DNA from: Antedon bifida
Lineage: Eukaryota; Echinodermata; Crinoidea; Comatulida; Antedonidae
Length of the DNA: 64,000 nucleotides
Direction: 5' to 3'
NCBI GenBank assembly: GCA_963402885.1
Contig: OY727094.1
Span: 22,198,501-22,262,500, forward strand
Notes under the pieces: model-generated
Seen by the model: only the letters and a program-made list of their open reading frames with translations
What the model was told of the DNA's origin: nothing
The model's database searches: none
Translations under genes and position numbers: made by a program
Part shown: one piece after another, positions 12,311 to 23,969 of the stretch
How positions within the stretch are numbered: the stretch's first letter is position 1
How the letters are laid out: each line of letters begins with the position of its first letter

Positions 12311-13199
12311 TAAAATAAAAAAGCAAAAATAAAAAGGATATTATTGAAGAAGCTGTAAACAACAAAGTATGAACAAATTATTACAAATATTAATGTACAA
12401 TCTTTACAAATAATTTATATTACTTTTCCATTTACAATACAATAACTATCAGAAAAAAATTGTGGAAACTGATAAATTAAACCTATAACCAGTGAAAAAG
12501 AAAAGGCTATCAGTGGTTATGAATATTCATGAACTACCAAGGTCACATGATTTTATAGCATATGGCGTATTATTATGTCTCCTATAGCAAAATGAGTAAG
12601 CTACGCTTTATTAATATTACCTTCTTGTTGATAGAAAAAAACAATTATTTGAAAATGCACAACAAAATAATTAAATTAAATTTAGCTGCAGTTTGCATAT
12701 ATTATTAGGTAAATTTATAATTTAAAAAATTGAACATTACATGGAAACATTATTTTTTTAATGAAATGATGATATGAAAACCCTCTATTAGGGCTGATCA
12801 ATAAATAATTTCAACTTTTTTTATCAACATAAAATATATCAAGTAGAATTTAATAAAAATAAAAGATAACATAATATTTCAAACACTAAAACACAAAATC
12901 ATCATGTATACAGTATATGAGTTAACATAAAAGCAGACCAAAAGTCTGATTATTGTAGTACACTCAATAAGACAAATATTTAAAGACACAGCAAAGAAAA
13001 TTACTAAATATAATTAACATTTTATTAATCTAATAATATTCCAAATTTTAAAGAAAATTCATAAAGCATAAAATATATATCATTTACAGTTATATTTAAA
13101 GACAAAAATATTAGTTCAGAAGTTGGGATATTGTCTTTGGTCACAAATTTACAAGCTGCTTCAAGATAGTACTACTAGTTTGTTTAACTAAGAGAAATT

Positions 13200-13757
13200 T
13201 TAAAGACACTTTCCCTGCAATTTTTGACGTTTTGTAAAAAAAAGCATATTACTATAAAAAAAATTAAACAAGGTCATTTATTGTCTTAAATGTATTATTA
13301 CAAAAAGAGAAAAACAATGCACTACCTAAGTAGCTTGAGTTGAGTGTCCTGTCATAGATGGTCTTAGGCCTAGCCTAGCTAGTCTTAATTTTGTAGGCCT
13401 TAGCTGGTAAACAGTGGTAACATACAAACAGCTAGATATGGGCCTAGCCTGGAATTGTCTCGTTTTTTGGCAAAATCCATTAATATATACAAATTGGGGA
13501 AAACTTTGTATTTTCACTGAAAAGTTACAGTTCTTCCATTTGTTTCTGTTTATGATCGATCAAAAGTGGATGCATCACAGAAGCAAAATGAAAATATCAA
13601 TTTATAACGGGCCGCTTAAATTATTAGAATCGACTTATTTTTCACATTTTTACAAGACGAATAAAAATTATTGACCCATATATTATTTATTTTTACATAA
13701 AATGCAGTTTGTGACCTTAAATTAGATTAAAAAAATGTAGGGGAAAGTGTCTTGATG
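13200..13757 (+). mobile_element. TTAA-flanked short element, copy 4 (both ends)
   Basis: This is the most complete copy, about 555 bp. The left end is TTAAAGACACTTTCCC from 13200. The right end near 13753 is the imperfect reverse complement (gggaaagtgtctt). TTAA is intact on the left and mutated on the right. TTAA targets are used by piggyBac and Kolobok transposases. The termini start AGACAC rather than the piggyBac CCY, so Kolobok-like is possible but unproven. No coding sequence. Confidence 0.65.
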
Positions 13758-14030
13758 AGATTAAATACCAATAAAAATAAAATTCTAAAAATGATGGAAA
13801 ATTGATAACGTATTTCCACAATATTTACATAACAAAGATTTGTAAAAATTGAAAATATTTTTATTTTTATCCATATATACTGTACACCAATAAATCATTA
13901 TATCTAAATATGCAAATTTAATAAGTGTAATATGCCTATTAATAATCATATGAAACATAAATTTATTTTCTGATGGCCAGAATGCTATTACAATCTTCTA
14001 CTAGTAAATTTCATTAACTTTACATTTTAG

Positions 14031-14253
14031 CTTGACATGCATGGATGACATGAACGAAGCAGTACAATCAAGGTTATTTGCAAGATCAACAGGAAAGTAT
14101 AGTCAAATACACTGACGAAAATCCAAATTGCAATACTAAGCAAAGGGTGAGCTGTTTACCCTTAGAACGGCAATCAGAAACAATATTCGGTTAACTGCGA
14201 AAATAACCTGAAATACCGATGCAATCTGCAATAGCAGATCAACAGCTTTAAAA
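14031..14253 (+). other. Candidate 5' leader of the Ig receptor exon
   Basis: A pyrimidine-rich acceptor, 'ttacattttag', ends at 14030. The last in-frame stop before the receptor start is TGA at 14209-14211, so the coding frame does not extend leftwards into another exon. The leader has short upstream ATGs (for example near 14040), which could dampen translation. Confidence 0.4.
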
Positions 14254-15675
14254 ATGAAGGCTAAAAATGGTTTGTATATTGTCCAGTTAATCAGTGCAAT
14301 TTATCCGCTTGCTTTTTTTATACTTACAAATAAGATTAGTAACTGCTTAGGATCTTCAATCGTAACACCACCAAGTTCAAAAACCGCTACTGAAGGTTTC
14401 CCTGTCGAACTAAGTTGCGTAGTGACTCAGGTGCCACTTGGCGTTAACGTCTCCTGGATGCAGGACAATCAGGAAATAACTAATCAAAATACAATATCTG
14501 AAGCATTTAAAGACCGTTTTGAAATTGATATATACCAACGAGATAGAGCTGTCACTTATACGTTAAGCATTAAGAAAGTGATACGTGATGACAATAGCTT
14601 TTCTTATTCATGTCAAATCAATGATCATCAAATAATAAAATCTGATCCTGTTAAAATTGAAGTTCGACAAGTTCCTGGTAAAGAATATCCAAGGTGTATT
14701 CAGCCAGTAGACACTATTAAAGAGGGTGACACTGTGGAACTTGAATGCCAATCTGAATATGTTAAACCACTACCAGATTTGGAATGGTTATATAATGGAA
14801 AAAGGATTTCTTGGGATAAATCAAATAATTCTGATTCCATTAGCATTAAGCATTCTTTTACAGTCACTAAGGATCAAGTTTATAATAACACTTTTTGTTG
14901 TGTTTTAAAAACAGTAGTAATCGGATCAGAGCGTACTTGTATGATTGGTCCTCTTCGAATCTTATATAAGCCTGAAGTTGAAATAATAGGTGAAGATGTA
15001 GTAGAAGTCAATAAAGAGCATGTATTTATTTGTAACAGTCCAACATATCCATCACCTATGCAGTATGTGTGGGAATTTGAGCCGCCATTAATGCCCTATC
15101 AATATAGGACAGAGAGCCAAGCCATGGTCTTAAGAGTATCCCGCCTAACAGGTAGAAATGATGGTACAACTATTACTTGTCGTGTGCAAAACACGGCAGG
15201 CTGGGGATCTAAAAACAAACAGATTAAAGTAATAGGTGATCCAAATACATTAACTCCAACCATTCCAAGCAACCGACCTATTCCTGAAAAACCAAAATCA
15301 GGTAAATCATCGTCGGATAACACATACAGTGATATGACCACTGCCATGATCTTATCCATTGCAGGATGTAGTTTACTTGTTTTATCGCTTCTTGCTGCTA
15401 CTTTACTTTGCTACTTCTATATGTGTGTGAGAAAGCGTTATCTACATGGATCTGGTTACAAAATTGCCCAACCTGATGTGTATTCTGAGCCTCGAGATAA
15501 CCTCCCTGCACCAGTTCATACAATGGAGCGTGTTCCTCCATGGATGCAAAGGACTGTGGGAATACAAGTTCGTGCTGATTTACCTTTAGAGATGGGGGAA
15601 ATTTACACGGAAATTCCTAAAAGTATTGAGCAAAAAAAGGAAGAATATATAAAACCAGCAAGTAGATCTGTATAA
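14254..15675 (+). CDS. Single-pass Ig-superfamily receptor, three Ig domains, coding region in one exon
   Basis: The intact 473-residue frame reads as a type I membrane receptor. A hydrophobic leader spans about 8-33. Ig1 (about 36-138) has Cys55, Trp68 and Cys120 and is V-like. Ig2 (about 144-238) has Cys165, Trp178 and Cys215/216, plus outer Cys148 and Cys229 that could form an extra bond. Ig3 (about 239-327) has Cys260, Trp273 and Cys309. N-glycosylation sequons lie at 65, 191 and 211. A Ser/Pro stalk precedes the membrane helix (about 361-391) and a basic stop-transfer RKR. The 80-residue tail has Tyr410 (YSEP), Tyr451 (YTEI) and Tyr465 (YIKP). YxxP sites are of the type bound by Crk/Nck-like SH2 domains, and none is a canonical ITIM. 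The ATG has A at -3 and an in-frame stop 45 bases upstream. A role in cell adhesion or recognition is inferred. No orthologue is recognised. Confidence 0.85.
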   Translation: MKAKNGLYIVQLISAIYPLAFFILTNKISNCLGSSIVTPPSSKTATEGFPVELSCVVTQVPLGVNVSWMQDNQEITNQNTISEAFKDRFEIDIYQRDRAVTYTLSIKKVIRDDNSFSYSCQINDHQIIKSDPVKIEVRQVPGKEYPRCIQPVDTIKEGDTVELECQSEYVKPLPDLEWLYNGKRISWDKSNNSDSISIKHSFTVTKDQVYNNTFCCVLKTVVIGSERTCMIGPLRILYKPEVEIIGEDVVEVNKEHVFICNSPTYPSPMQYVWEFEPPLMPYQYRTESQAMVLRVSRLTGRNDGTTITCRVQNTAGWGSKNKQIKVIGDPNTLTPTIPSNRPIPEKPKSGKSSSDNTYSDMTTAMILSIAGCSLLVLSLLAATLLCYFYMCVRKRYLHGSGYKIAQPDVYSEPRDNLPAPVHTMERVPPWMQRTVGIQVRADLPLEMGEIYTEIPKSIEQKKEEYIKPASRSV

Positions 15676-15952
15676 CATTAACTTGGACCATGTCTGGAGT
15701 TGTAGATTTAGAAATTTGATGACCAAAACCATCCATCAATGAATTACAATGAATTTTGGTAAGGTTACAGCATAGTATGAAAGAACAATGCACATACTTT
15801 GTGTTGAGAATTTCAGGAACATAGTCTAAACAAATGTCTTGTAATTCAGTGTGAATACTATCAATGATTTTATATGGATATTCATAAGAACAAAATATAT
15901 TAGTCTTCTAATATATCACTGCCTTATCTACCGTTTTTGTATTGTACATTAC

Positions 15953-15958
15953 AATAAA
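15953..15958 (+). promoter_or_regulatory. Poly(A) signal candidate for the Ig receptor
   Basis: AATAAA lies about 280 bases after the stop codon, followed by A-rich and T-rich sequence. It is the first canonical hexamer downstream of the frame. Confidence 0.5.
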
Positions 15959-16921
15959 AAAAAAGTCACATAAAAGAAGTGCAACTCAACACAGATTTAT
16001 TTCACAAACATGTTTCACACAGCACATTTTGTTTACACTTTTTTTTTCTGGTAAGCTATGTCTGGTTCAGTGCCATGTTGCAGCATCTGTCTTGAACAAA
16101 TTACTTTTTTTGACTGTGAAAGTCAGGATACTTGAATGAGTGTCACCACATATTCAAAAACATATAAACAATTATTCTTTTGATCTGAATACTGAAATAC
16201 TTTATATGTTCATCATCATAAAGTAACAACAGAAAATCCTTTTGAGGATTAGCAAATATTAGTACAATAACAAACAGTTACACTATGTTGATATAAATTT
16301 TATTGATCTTTCATTATTATTATTTATTTTTATATTTGTTTCATTTTCGGTTCATTACATAAAAGCCAGTTTATACTAGAAACACTAAACAACAATGATA
16401 GATAGATAAATACATTTTTTTTACATAAAACAAAAAAAATAAGAGAGTTTTCATTCTAGAACTATAGGATAACCATTTATGCTGGTTTTGATAAAAATAA
16501 CATTTTTAATATTATTTTAAAATATAAAACTATAGATTAATTTGTCATTTTGAAGCATTATAGGTGAAAAAATATACTTTTACCGACATTTAATTTTTAA
16601 AAATCTGTGCAAATGCAATATGCACAAAAAGTTGATGTATGCTATCCTATGACCTGATGTATATATACCGAAAATTACACTCCATTGAGTGCGCCAGCAA
16701 ACAACAAAATGATTGTAGTCTATTTTTCCCACCAGCAGTAAACACACACGACTAACCATAGATAACCTTTTTTTTTGCGTTCAATAATGCGAACGTCAGG
16801 GGAAGTCCCTGATGACGGTACTTCCGATACGGTTATCATAAACGCTATTATTGATAAGGCCCAAAATGTGTCCTCTGTAGTATCTGAAATGATCTATTTT
16901 ACTAGTGTTTATTAGAGATCA
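15959..16921. other. Intergenic stretch with one GC-rich hairpin
   Basis: No coding signal. Around 16775-16860 the sequence becomes GC-richer and contains a perfect hairpin, TCAGGG-gaagt-CCCTGA, between TCAATAAT-like arms. Confidence 0.4.
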
Positions 16922-17107
16922 CCTCAGGCTCACACTGCTCCTGATCGGCCGCCGGAAATTTCTATTTAAATATTTGTTTTTGCCGTTATGTATACTAACA
17001 TACACACAAATGTGTCACATGATTAAAATATTGAACCTCTAAAAAAGGGCACCTTTAAAATTTAGGTGGGTCCGGACCCTGTGGACAACCTCTTGGATCC
17101 GCCCTTG
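16922..17107 (-). mobile_element. Terminal fragment of the hAT-type family at 868
   Basis: The reverse complement matches the left end of the 868-2464 element in order: terminus with GGGCGGATCCA, 'agggtccggaccc', 'cctaaattttaa', 'tttttagaggttcaatattt', 'acatttgtgtgtat' and 'cggcggccgatca'. Only about 185 bp of this end remain. Confidence 0.7.
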
Positions 17108-20100
17108 CAGATGAGTGATCACGGTAAAAAGCTTATTAGGAATAAATAAAATAATTGTGAAATTAGAGTGATCAGTGACATTTAACTTTTTGAGATAATT
17201 GTTTCGCAAAATAGCAATAAGTAATCATTTTATTCTAAATGATCATCTAAAAATATATATATTTCATCAAAGGCAGTAACTAGTTATCCTATAATTCTAG
17301 GATGAATGAAAACCTTTCAAATGTTTTAATAGTTTTATATAAGAAAATGTATTTATCATGGTTCATTATCATCCTAGTATGAACACCTAAACAACATTGT
17401 GATGATGGAAAGCTTAGTTTATAATTCAGTATTATCTTATTTATTTATCTAATTTCAATGTAAATTAAATTCAGATAATTTTTTTAATGTATTAAACAAA
17501 CAAATAATATGGAATACTTAGGTCAATATAAGTTATATACATACCTTTGTTAACAGCATACAATAATTTTTTACTTAACTTTACATTTTTCCCTCGATCT
17601 AGACACTTATACATCTGTACATTTTTTAACATAATTTTTATTCTAATCAAAATATATATTTCAAAACTATAACTTTAGACCTACATTTATTAGCTTAATA
17701 TGAACAGAATAAGTATATTGTTAATTTGAAACTTGCTGATTTTGCCCTGGTTGAACACAGTTTTATATTAATTTACTTAATTTATTTTACATACTACCTT
17801 AGAACAGTACTTGCTTCCTTACCATTGTAGTCATATTCTAAAAACATAAATTAGCATAATGTAATTCAGCCACAACAAATGGCTTCTCTATTTATGTTAT
17901 TCATTAATTTAGTCTATTTGATTTGTAATTCCAAATTGGTTAATACAATAATAAAGATCTTATATCTCTAGGAAGAGTAATAATATTTTTATTTGCATCA
18001 ATTTATTTTCTTTAAAAAAATGCATACTTTTAAATTTATTTGGAGTTTTGTATCGTATAAAGTTAACTATGTCCTAAATTATTTCACAAATGCAATATAT
18101 ATCATGTAATTTTGCACTAACAAACTTTATTTATACACCATATAAATATAGTTCTACATAAAAAAAAACATTCATATAATATTATCGTTAACACCAATAA
18201 ACAAAAACAACCTTATTTGAATATTTTACTATTATTATTTATTTTATTATATATTTGTTATGGTCATTATGGTGTTTTCTCTGAGCCAATATTATTTAGA
18301 TATTTTTCATTAAAATGACAAACCCTGCAACCTAAAATTTACTTGTAACATTTAAAATAGTGAATGTTATCATTACTCATATCAAAGCCCTCCAAGGTTG
18401 AAACCAGGATGAAAAAATAAAAATATTTAGAAGCGAGCAAAGTAATTAGCGTATCAGTGATGCATTTAAAATCAATATGGTTGAGCCATCAGAGAACCAT
18501 ATTGACCTTTGTCCTCAACACCTTGCTCATAATTTTAGCTTTATAAATCTACTTATGATAAACAGTGTGTAATAATAATAATAATAATGAGTAGCTATAA
18601 CAAACAAAAATTTGGAAAAATGTATTATTGTTATTAAATTATTCACATTGAGATTTAAAAATTTGACAGTTATAGCTACATATCCATCCACATTTTGTAT
18701 AAAATATTAAAATAACAGAATATGTAAATTATTTCTACTTCCCAAAAATAAATTTTAAATTCATAACATTCAACATATATTTTACAGATTATCCACAGAA
18801 TCTTGCAGTTAAACAATTAAGGACTTTTTGTACTGTACATTGATTAGATGTGTCATATTTGACCAAAGCAAAAATCACATGATTCCTTGGCAAAGAGATG
18901 GTAAAAATAAAAAAAATATTTTATGGGAATGACCCTTATACCTTTTAAAAAATGGTAGATCAACTCATGTGATCCTAAAATATTAGCTGACAGACCGTGG
19001 AAAGAATAACATCATCTCCTAATAAACAGAGCATTTATAGAATGTATGTAGTGTAGTACTCTTGAAAATTTATACTTAAATAACTACAAATACAGGTGCA
19101 CATATCAACCAATAATTCATCAAGTATTGATCAGAATCTTAGCACATGAGTGTGTATGCATGATTACTAATATAAGTCTCAAATATTAATAGCAAACTGA
19201 CCCAGTGTTAAAATTCATCAAAAGCTTTTCATTGCTAGCTACAGGGAGAACAAAGGCTTTGTGAAAAAAGTGACAAAATAGAGCAAATGTTTCCGATTTG
19301 TGAGGCTAGGCTAAGCTAGGAGGTCATTTGACTTTTATCACACAGTTATGTGATAATTGAACAAAAACAATATATTGTGCGATATGATAATTAGGCATAA
19401 TTCATGTCTGTATACATCGTTTGGACTGTATGTGAAAATGGGCAGCATTGTTTAGGTTATATTTCTAGTTTTTGTAATTATAGCATATACAGTAATCTCA
19501 TTCAGAATACAGCATCACAAAAAGATAATTTCAAATTGAATTTGTAATTAATATATGCATTATTATTATTATTATTATTATTATTATAATTAATTATGTG
19601 GTTTACCATAAAATAAATATATAGGTATGGCAATTATCATAATTACAATATAAACACAATATTTATAATACTATTTCTTTCTTACTATTTTTATTAATAT
19701 TTTTCATACAATCTTTATAATCTACTGTAACATACATACATCAAATATAATAATTTATAAAACATAATTTTTATTGATTAGATTATTTTAGTATTTAGGT
19801 CGTTAAATAAAAAGCAAACTTAATCATAAAAACCTTTGTTTATGACAAAACAATCAAAAGGAAAGTAGATGATAGAAATGTACCACTATCATATCATTTT
19901 GTTATTTCATAACATAAATTTTAATAATAATTTTTTAATAAAATAAATTAACATGAAAGATTTTTATTAAAAAAGCAATTTATTTCTTGTAAGTTACACA
20001 TTAATGAATAAATTAAATGATTGAACCGGAACTCCACCCAAACATGCCATAGTAAAAGAATCTTAATATTTAAAAGACCACATGGTTCAAGGAAACAATT

Positions 20101-20310
20101 AATTATTATTACAGGTTTATGATTAAAACTACAGGGTCGATGAAATCCAAATAAGAGTCCTCTTGATGCCCACAAGCATTGTTTAAATATGTGAATAAGC
20201 ATGTTGTACAAAAAGTCTCACATATTTGGCAAGAGGCTCATGGTTTTTTACCCTAGCTTTCACGACACACACAAAACTCAATCTTTATTTTATTAAACTA
20301 AAAAAACAAA
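17108..20310. other. Long AT-rich stretch, no gene seen
   Basis: No frame with recognisable motifs. Only small (AAT/ATT)n runs stand out, the clearest at 19560-19586. Confidence 0.5.
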
Positions 20311-20430
20311 CCAGCGAGGCATGCAAGGTGCATCGAAAATGTGTGCGAGGCATCATTTTTATTATTTCTAAAAGTGCAATCATGCGAGGAATATAGTTTA
20401 TAATTTCAAAAAAGTGTGAGGCATATCTTA
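20311..20430 (+). repeat. Degenerate GCGAGGCAT repeat
   Basis: The motif gcgaggcat(c) recurs near 20313, 20347, 20393 and 20417, separated by T/A-rich spacers of 20-40 bases. The same motif in reverse orientation recurs at 25735-25830. Confidence 0.45.
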
Positions 20431-21424
20431 ACATGCTATACTACGTTATATAAATCAATTTATATTTTATAATATATCTAAATAGATATTAATAGGTTCC
20501 CCACATGGCTATTACAGGGTAACCCCGTTTTAGAAATGCTTAGTTTTAACATAGTATAAATAACATTCCTCCTAGTGGTTTGCTTTATATTTCAAATATG
20601 ACAGCACAGTAAGTGTAATTCGAATAAACTGTAAATATGCTGACAGTCGATTGGACATGCATAGGGCTACAAGACATCTGTATTGTTGTATTGTAATTCC
20701 ATTTCGTGTAATAAATCATTTTATTTATTTTCATGTAATGATTGTTTTTAATTACAAGTCATATCCTGTCAAATTATTTGTGTTCCCTTTTAAAAGTGCC
20801 CTAAATTGTTCACAAGTTGTGGATACAGTAGCTTTCATCTGTACGCCTTTTATCTCACCAACAGTCTTTTATAGCTATAGCCACATCAACATCGAATGAC
20901 TCAGTGCTTGATTGGTATGAGGTCTTTGATCTTTTATCATACCGACACATGCTTTTTTCTCACACCGCATACTTCTTACGTGCAAGGTGTTGTAAAGTAA
21001 TCTAATGCATAAACTCTTTTGTTAATTGCTAATCAAATTGCTTATTAAATTAGACTCACAAACTACTGATTTTGATTACTTCATTACTTATAATTTAAAC
21101 CTTGATATAATTAATAAATAATTATTAAATAGAATTACAAAACACTAACTAACATATAATCAAGCAATGAAGTCATTGGGACCGGTCATCAAATAGAAAG
21201 TTTGTAAATGGAAAAGTTAACTGTATTTTTTTAATCAACTCATTGTGCTGCTCCCAGTTTTTCACATTCTCACTGGTTACAAAAAAGTGAATTTTAAAAA
21301 AAAAGGGTTTTTTTTCACACATGGTGCTAGTCTTAAAAAACAGTGCATGTAACACACTGAGATACAAGATATCTGATGGTAAATACCCTCACAAACCCAT
21401 GCGGTCCTAGTATCAATTAGATAG
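20431..21424. other. AT-rich stretch, nothing recognised
   Basis: Short frames here lack family motifs. I see no repeat boundary. Confidence 0.4.
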
Positions 21425-21800
21425 GGTTGTCTAGGGGGTCCGGGGACAGAGCCAGCCGCATCACAGAGGCCTTGGGTCAGTGGGTGCAAAGATATGTCCC
21501 CGAAAAAATTGTACTTATACTTTGAATTAGACGAAATTTGTGTGATGGTTGGAGCTGAGGTAAGAACATTTTGAAAAATAGAGCTGCTTGTTCCTTGGAA
21601 ATTATACATATACTGGCTAAATGTCTGGCTATATTGGGAAGGAAAATAGACCTCATTTTAGATACACCGAAATCGACTAGGGTAGTAAACATTGCTGTCG
21701 GACTATGTACGCTACAGAGTATCTGCATGTTTTCGCTGACAGCTTCCGGGAATTTCCCTTTTAAAATTCCATTGAAAGCGGGACACTTGGAATACTAAAT
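21425..21800 (+). repeat. Repeat related to the 7.4-8.2 kb tandem units
   Basis: 'gatggttggagctgaggtaa' near 21545 and the following 'gaacattttgaaaaatagagctgc' parallel the 'accatagttggggctgagtt' block at 7641. A G-rich 'ctagggggtccgggg' precedes it. It is a likely remnant of the same repeat. Confidence 0.4.
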
Positions 21801-22502
21801 CTATGCTACCGTTCTCATACAGTAGCTAGAAAGTAGTACTATCAATACATACAATTCTTCTTTATACCTCGCCTATTACGCAACATGGGCCTCCGGAAAC
21901 CTCAGCAATAAACATTAATTTAAGGGTAGTTTTAGTCACTTTAAACCTGAAAATCCTTGATTTGAAACACTCAGTAGGGTATTGTTTTATTTTTGTGGGG
22001 AATATCATATTTGGCGCCACCACTGATATGGCCTTATGGAAGCGCAAAAAAAAAAAGAGTCAAACCTGATATGCCTATCAAAGAACCGCAGCAAAGATTA
22101 CATAATAATATTTATTTGAACTTACACATTTATATTGGCGGCACTCAATGATAATTGGTGCGTTCGTGTAAACAAAACAAAATAATTAATACAATAACAT
22201 ACTTAAAATAAATCTATAAAATATACACACGCAAATGTGGAAATATTACCCAAAAGAAAGAAAGAAAGGGGAAAAAATATTAACAATACAATAAGATAAA
22301 CAACAATGCTTACAAAACAATACAAACAATAACAAAAATCTATAATTATACTGTAAATAAATATATACTGTACACACATACTTAAGATGTGGGAAAATTA
22401 AAAGAACATTAATTACTAAAGTACAATAAAACTATAAATAAAAGTGTACATACAGACAGAATATATAAGAGCATTTACTCAGTAATACAGATTTAAATTA
22501 TA

Positions 22503-23114
22503 CTAGCAGGTACCCGTCAAATGGACGGGCGGCATCATAATGTAATTAGAAGCCTCTCTTAGTCAGACAGTATATCAGCCTAAAAGTTGGCCAAATCGTC
22601 ACGTCACACCTGTCCGGAATCATCCCGCATTCAGTTATTGCTTATAGCAGCTTAGGAATAGTAATTTAGTAAGAAACATAAACCAAGCCTAGTGTTGTCA
22701 CTGCATTTGGTGTTTGGAAAAATGGTAAAAGGGTGCTCAATCCTATGTTTGGCAGCAGGAATGAGAAACATGATCAAGAATACAGTTTTGTACTTACCGC
22801 CTGTTTCATTTGAAATGGCGCACGGCAGCACTTCTGCTATACTATTATAACTGCAGCTGCGCTGATCACATGTGCTGTTGTCACGTCTCGATATTGCTAA
22901 TTACCTGAGTGACCCAATTGTGATGTAGGAAAATGGCCGAGAATTACGAAAGAAATTGATCTAAACAACACATTTTTTTGGACAAATTTACAATTCTAAT
23001 AGAGAAAGGGGAATTAAAAGGTGCTCCAGCTCGAATGGCGCTAGTATCTGACTTGCGGCTTAGGAGGAGATAGAGGAACAAATTTTGGCTTAGTACTATT
23101 ATATTATAGATAGA
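22503..23114 (-). mobile_element. Non-autonomous Helitron-like element
   Basis: On the minus strand the unit begins A|TCTAT(CTAT)AATATAATAG near 23110-23114. It ends with a hairpin, CCCGTC-catTT-GACGGG (22513-22529), six bases, then CTAG followed by T (22503-22506). Start TC, an end matching CTRR, a hairpin ending 10 bases from the terminus, and insertion between A and T are the defining Helitron features. No terminal inverted repeat or target duplication is expected or seen. The 610-bp body has no Rep/helicase coding, so it would rely on an autonomous partner. Confidence 0.65.
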
Positions 23115-23330
23115 TGGATTGAAAATGTATAATTCCCATCGTGTTTTCCAAGCCCTCTTAGTGTAAGTTTTACAAAATCTTCCTTGGATAGGAAATAGTT
23201 GATGACCCTAAAACATAACATAGGCCAGCAAAGATTTCATTTTTGCTAAACGGTTAAAATATGTAATTAATGAAATATCATGTAAAATTTTTATGGGGGC
23301 TTTTAAGGGTGTCAGGAAACCTAATATCAC

Positions 23331-23650
23331 AAACGCTAAGACCCCCTAAGACATAAGATCACGTAACCTAAGACCCAAGACCTAAGATTACCAATAAATA
23401 CCAATAGTTCTCTTTCGCACCTGCCTTGTATTTTAACTCTAAATTTGCTAACCAACTTTATCCTGAATACCACACCTTAGAATTAGATGAAAAAGAATCA
23501 CTAAAATAACAATAAATTCTTTAAATAAATTGATGATTTTACTGACGTTTTTGTCATGCGAATTTTGCATACTATATGTTCAATATTTTGTTTCTATCAA
23601 ACGCCAAAAGAGCATTAATAGGGGGCTAAAAAATATGTGGAATCCATCTA
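23331..23650 (+). repeat. Short 'ctaagaccc' tandem and dispersed repeat shared with 57.3 kb
   Basis: At 23331-23395 'ctaagacc/ataagatc' units repeat imperfectly. At 23555-23650, 'gcgaattttgcatact', 'caatattttg', 'aaaagagca' and 'atgtggaatccat' match 57312-57410 in the same order and orientation. Confidence 0.5.
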
Positions 23651-23969
23651 TTTAACTCATTTTTTTTTGTTCAATTCAATATATTTTGTCACTATCAATA
23701 CAAATAAAATGTTACTGTTGATACTTTACACGGTTTCGTTAACTTTAAGAATAAAATTGACAAATTCATCATATCACCTTAGGTAGTCCTTATGACTAGG
23801 CCTAGGGTAAGTAGCCTAGTGATGCTGATTTTTAGATCAATTAATATTCTTTGAAAATAGAAAAGTATCAGCAGTAATTATTTGTAAGAAAGGTATTACA
23901 ATGATTTAAAATTAATCTCATCTTTATCTGTTATACACTCGTCAGAACCTGGTATTTTAATGCAATCAA

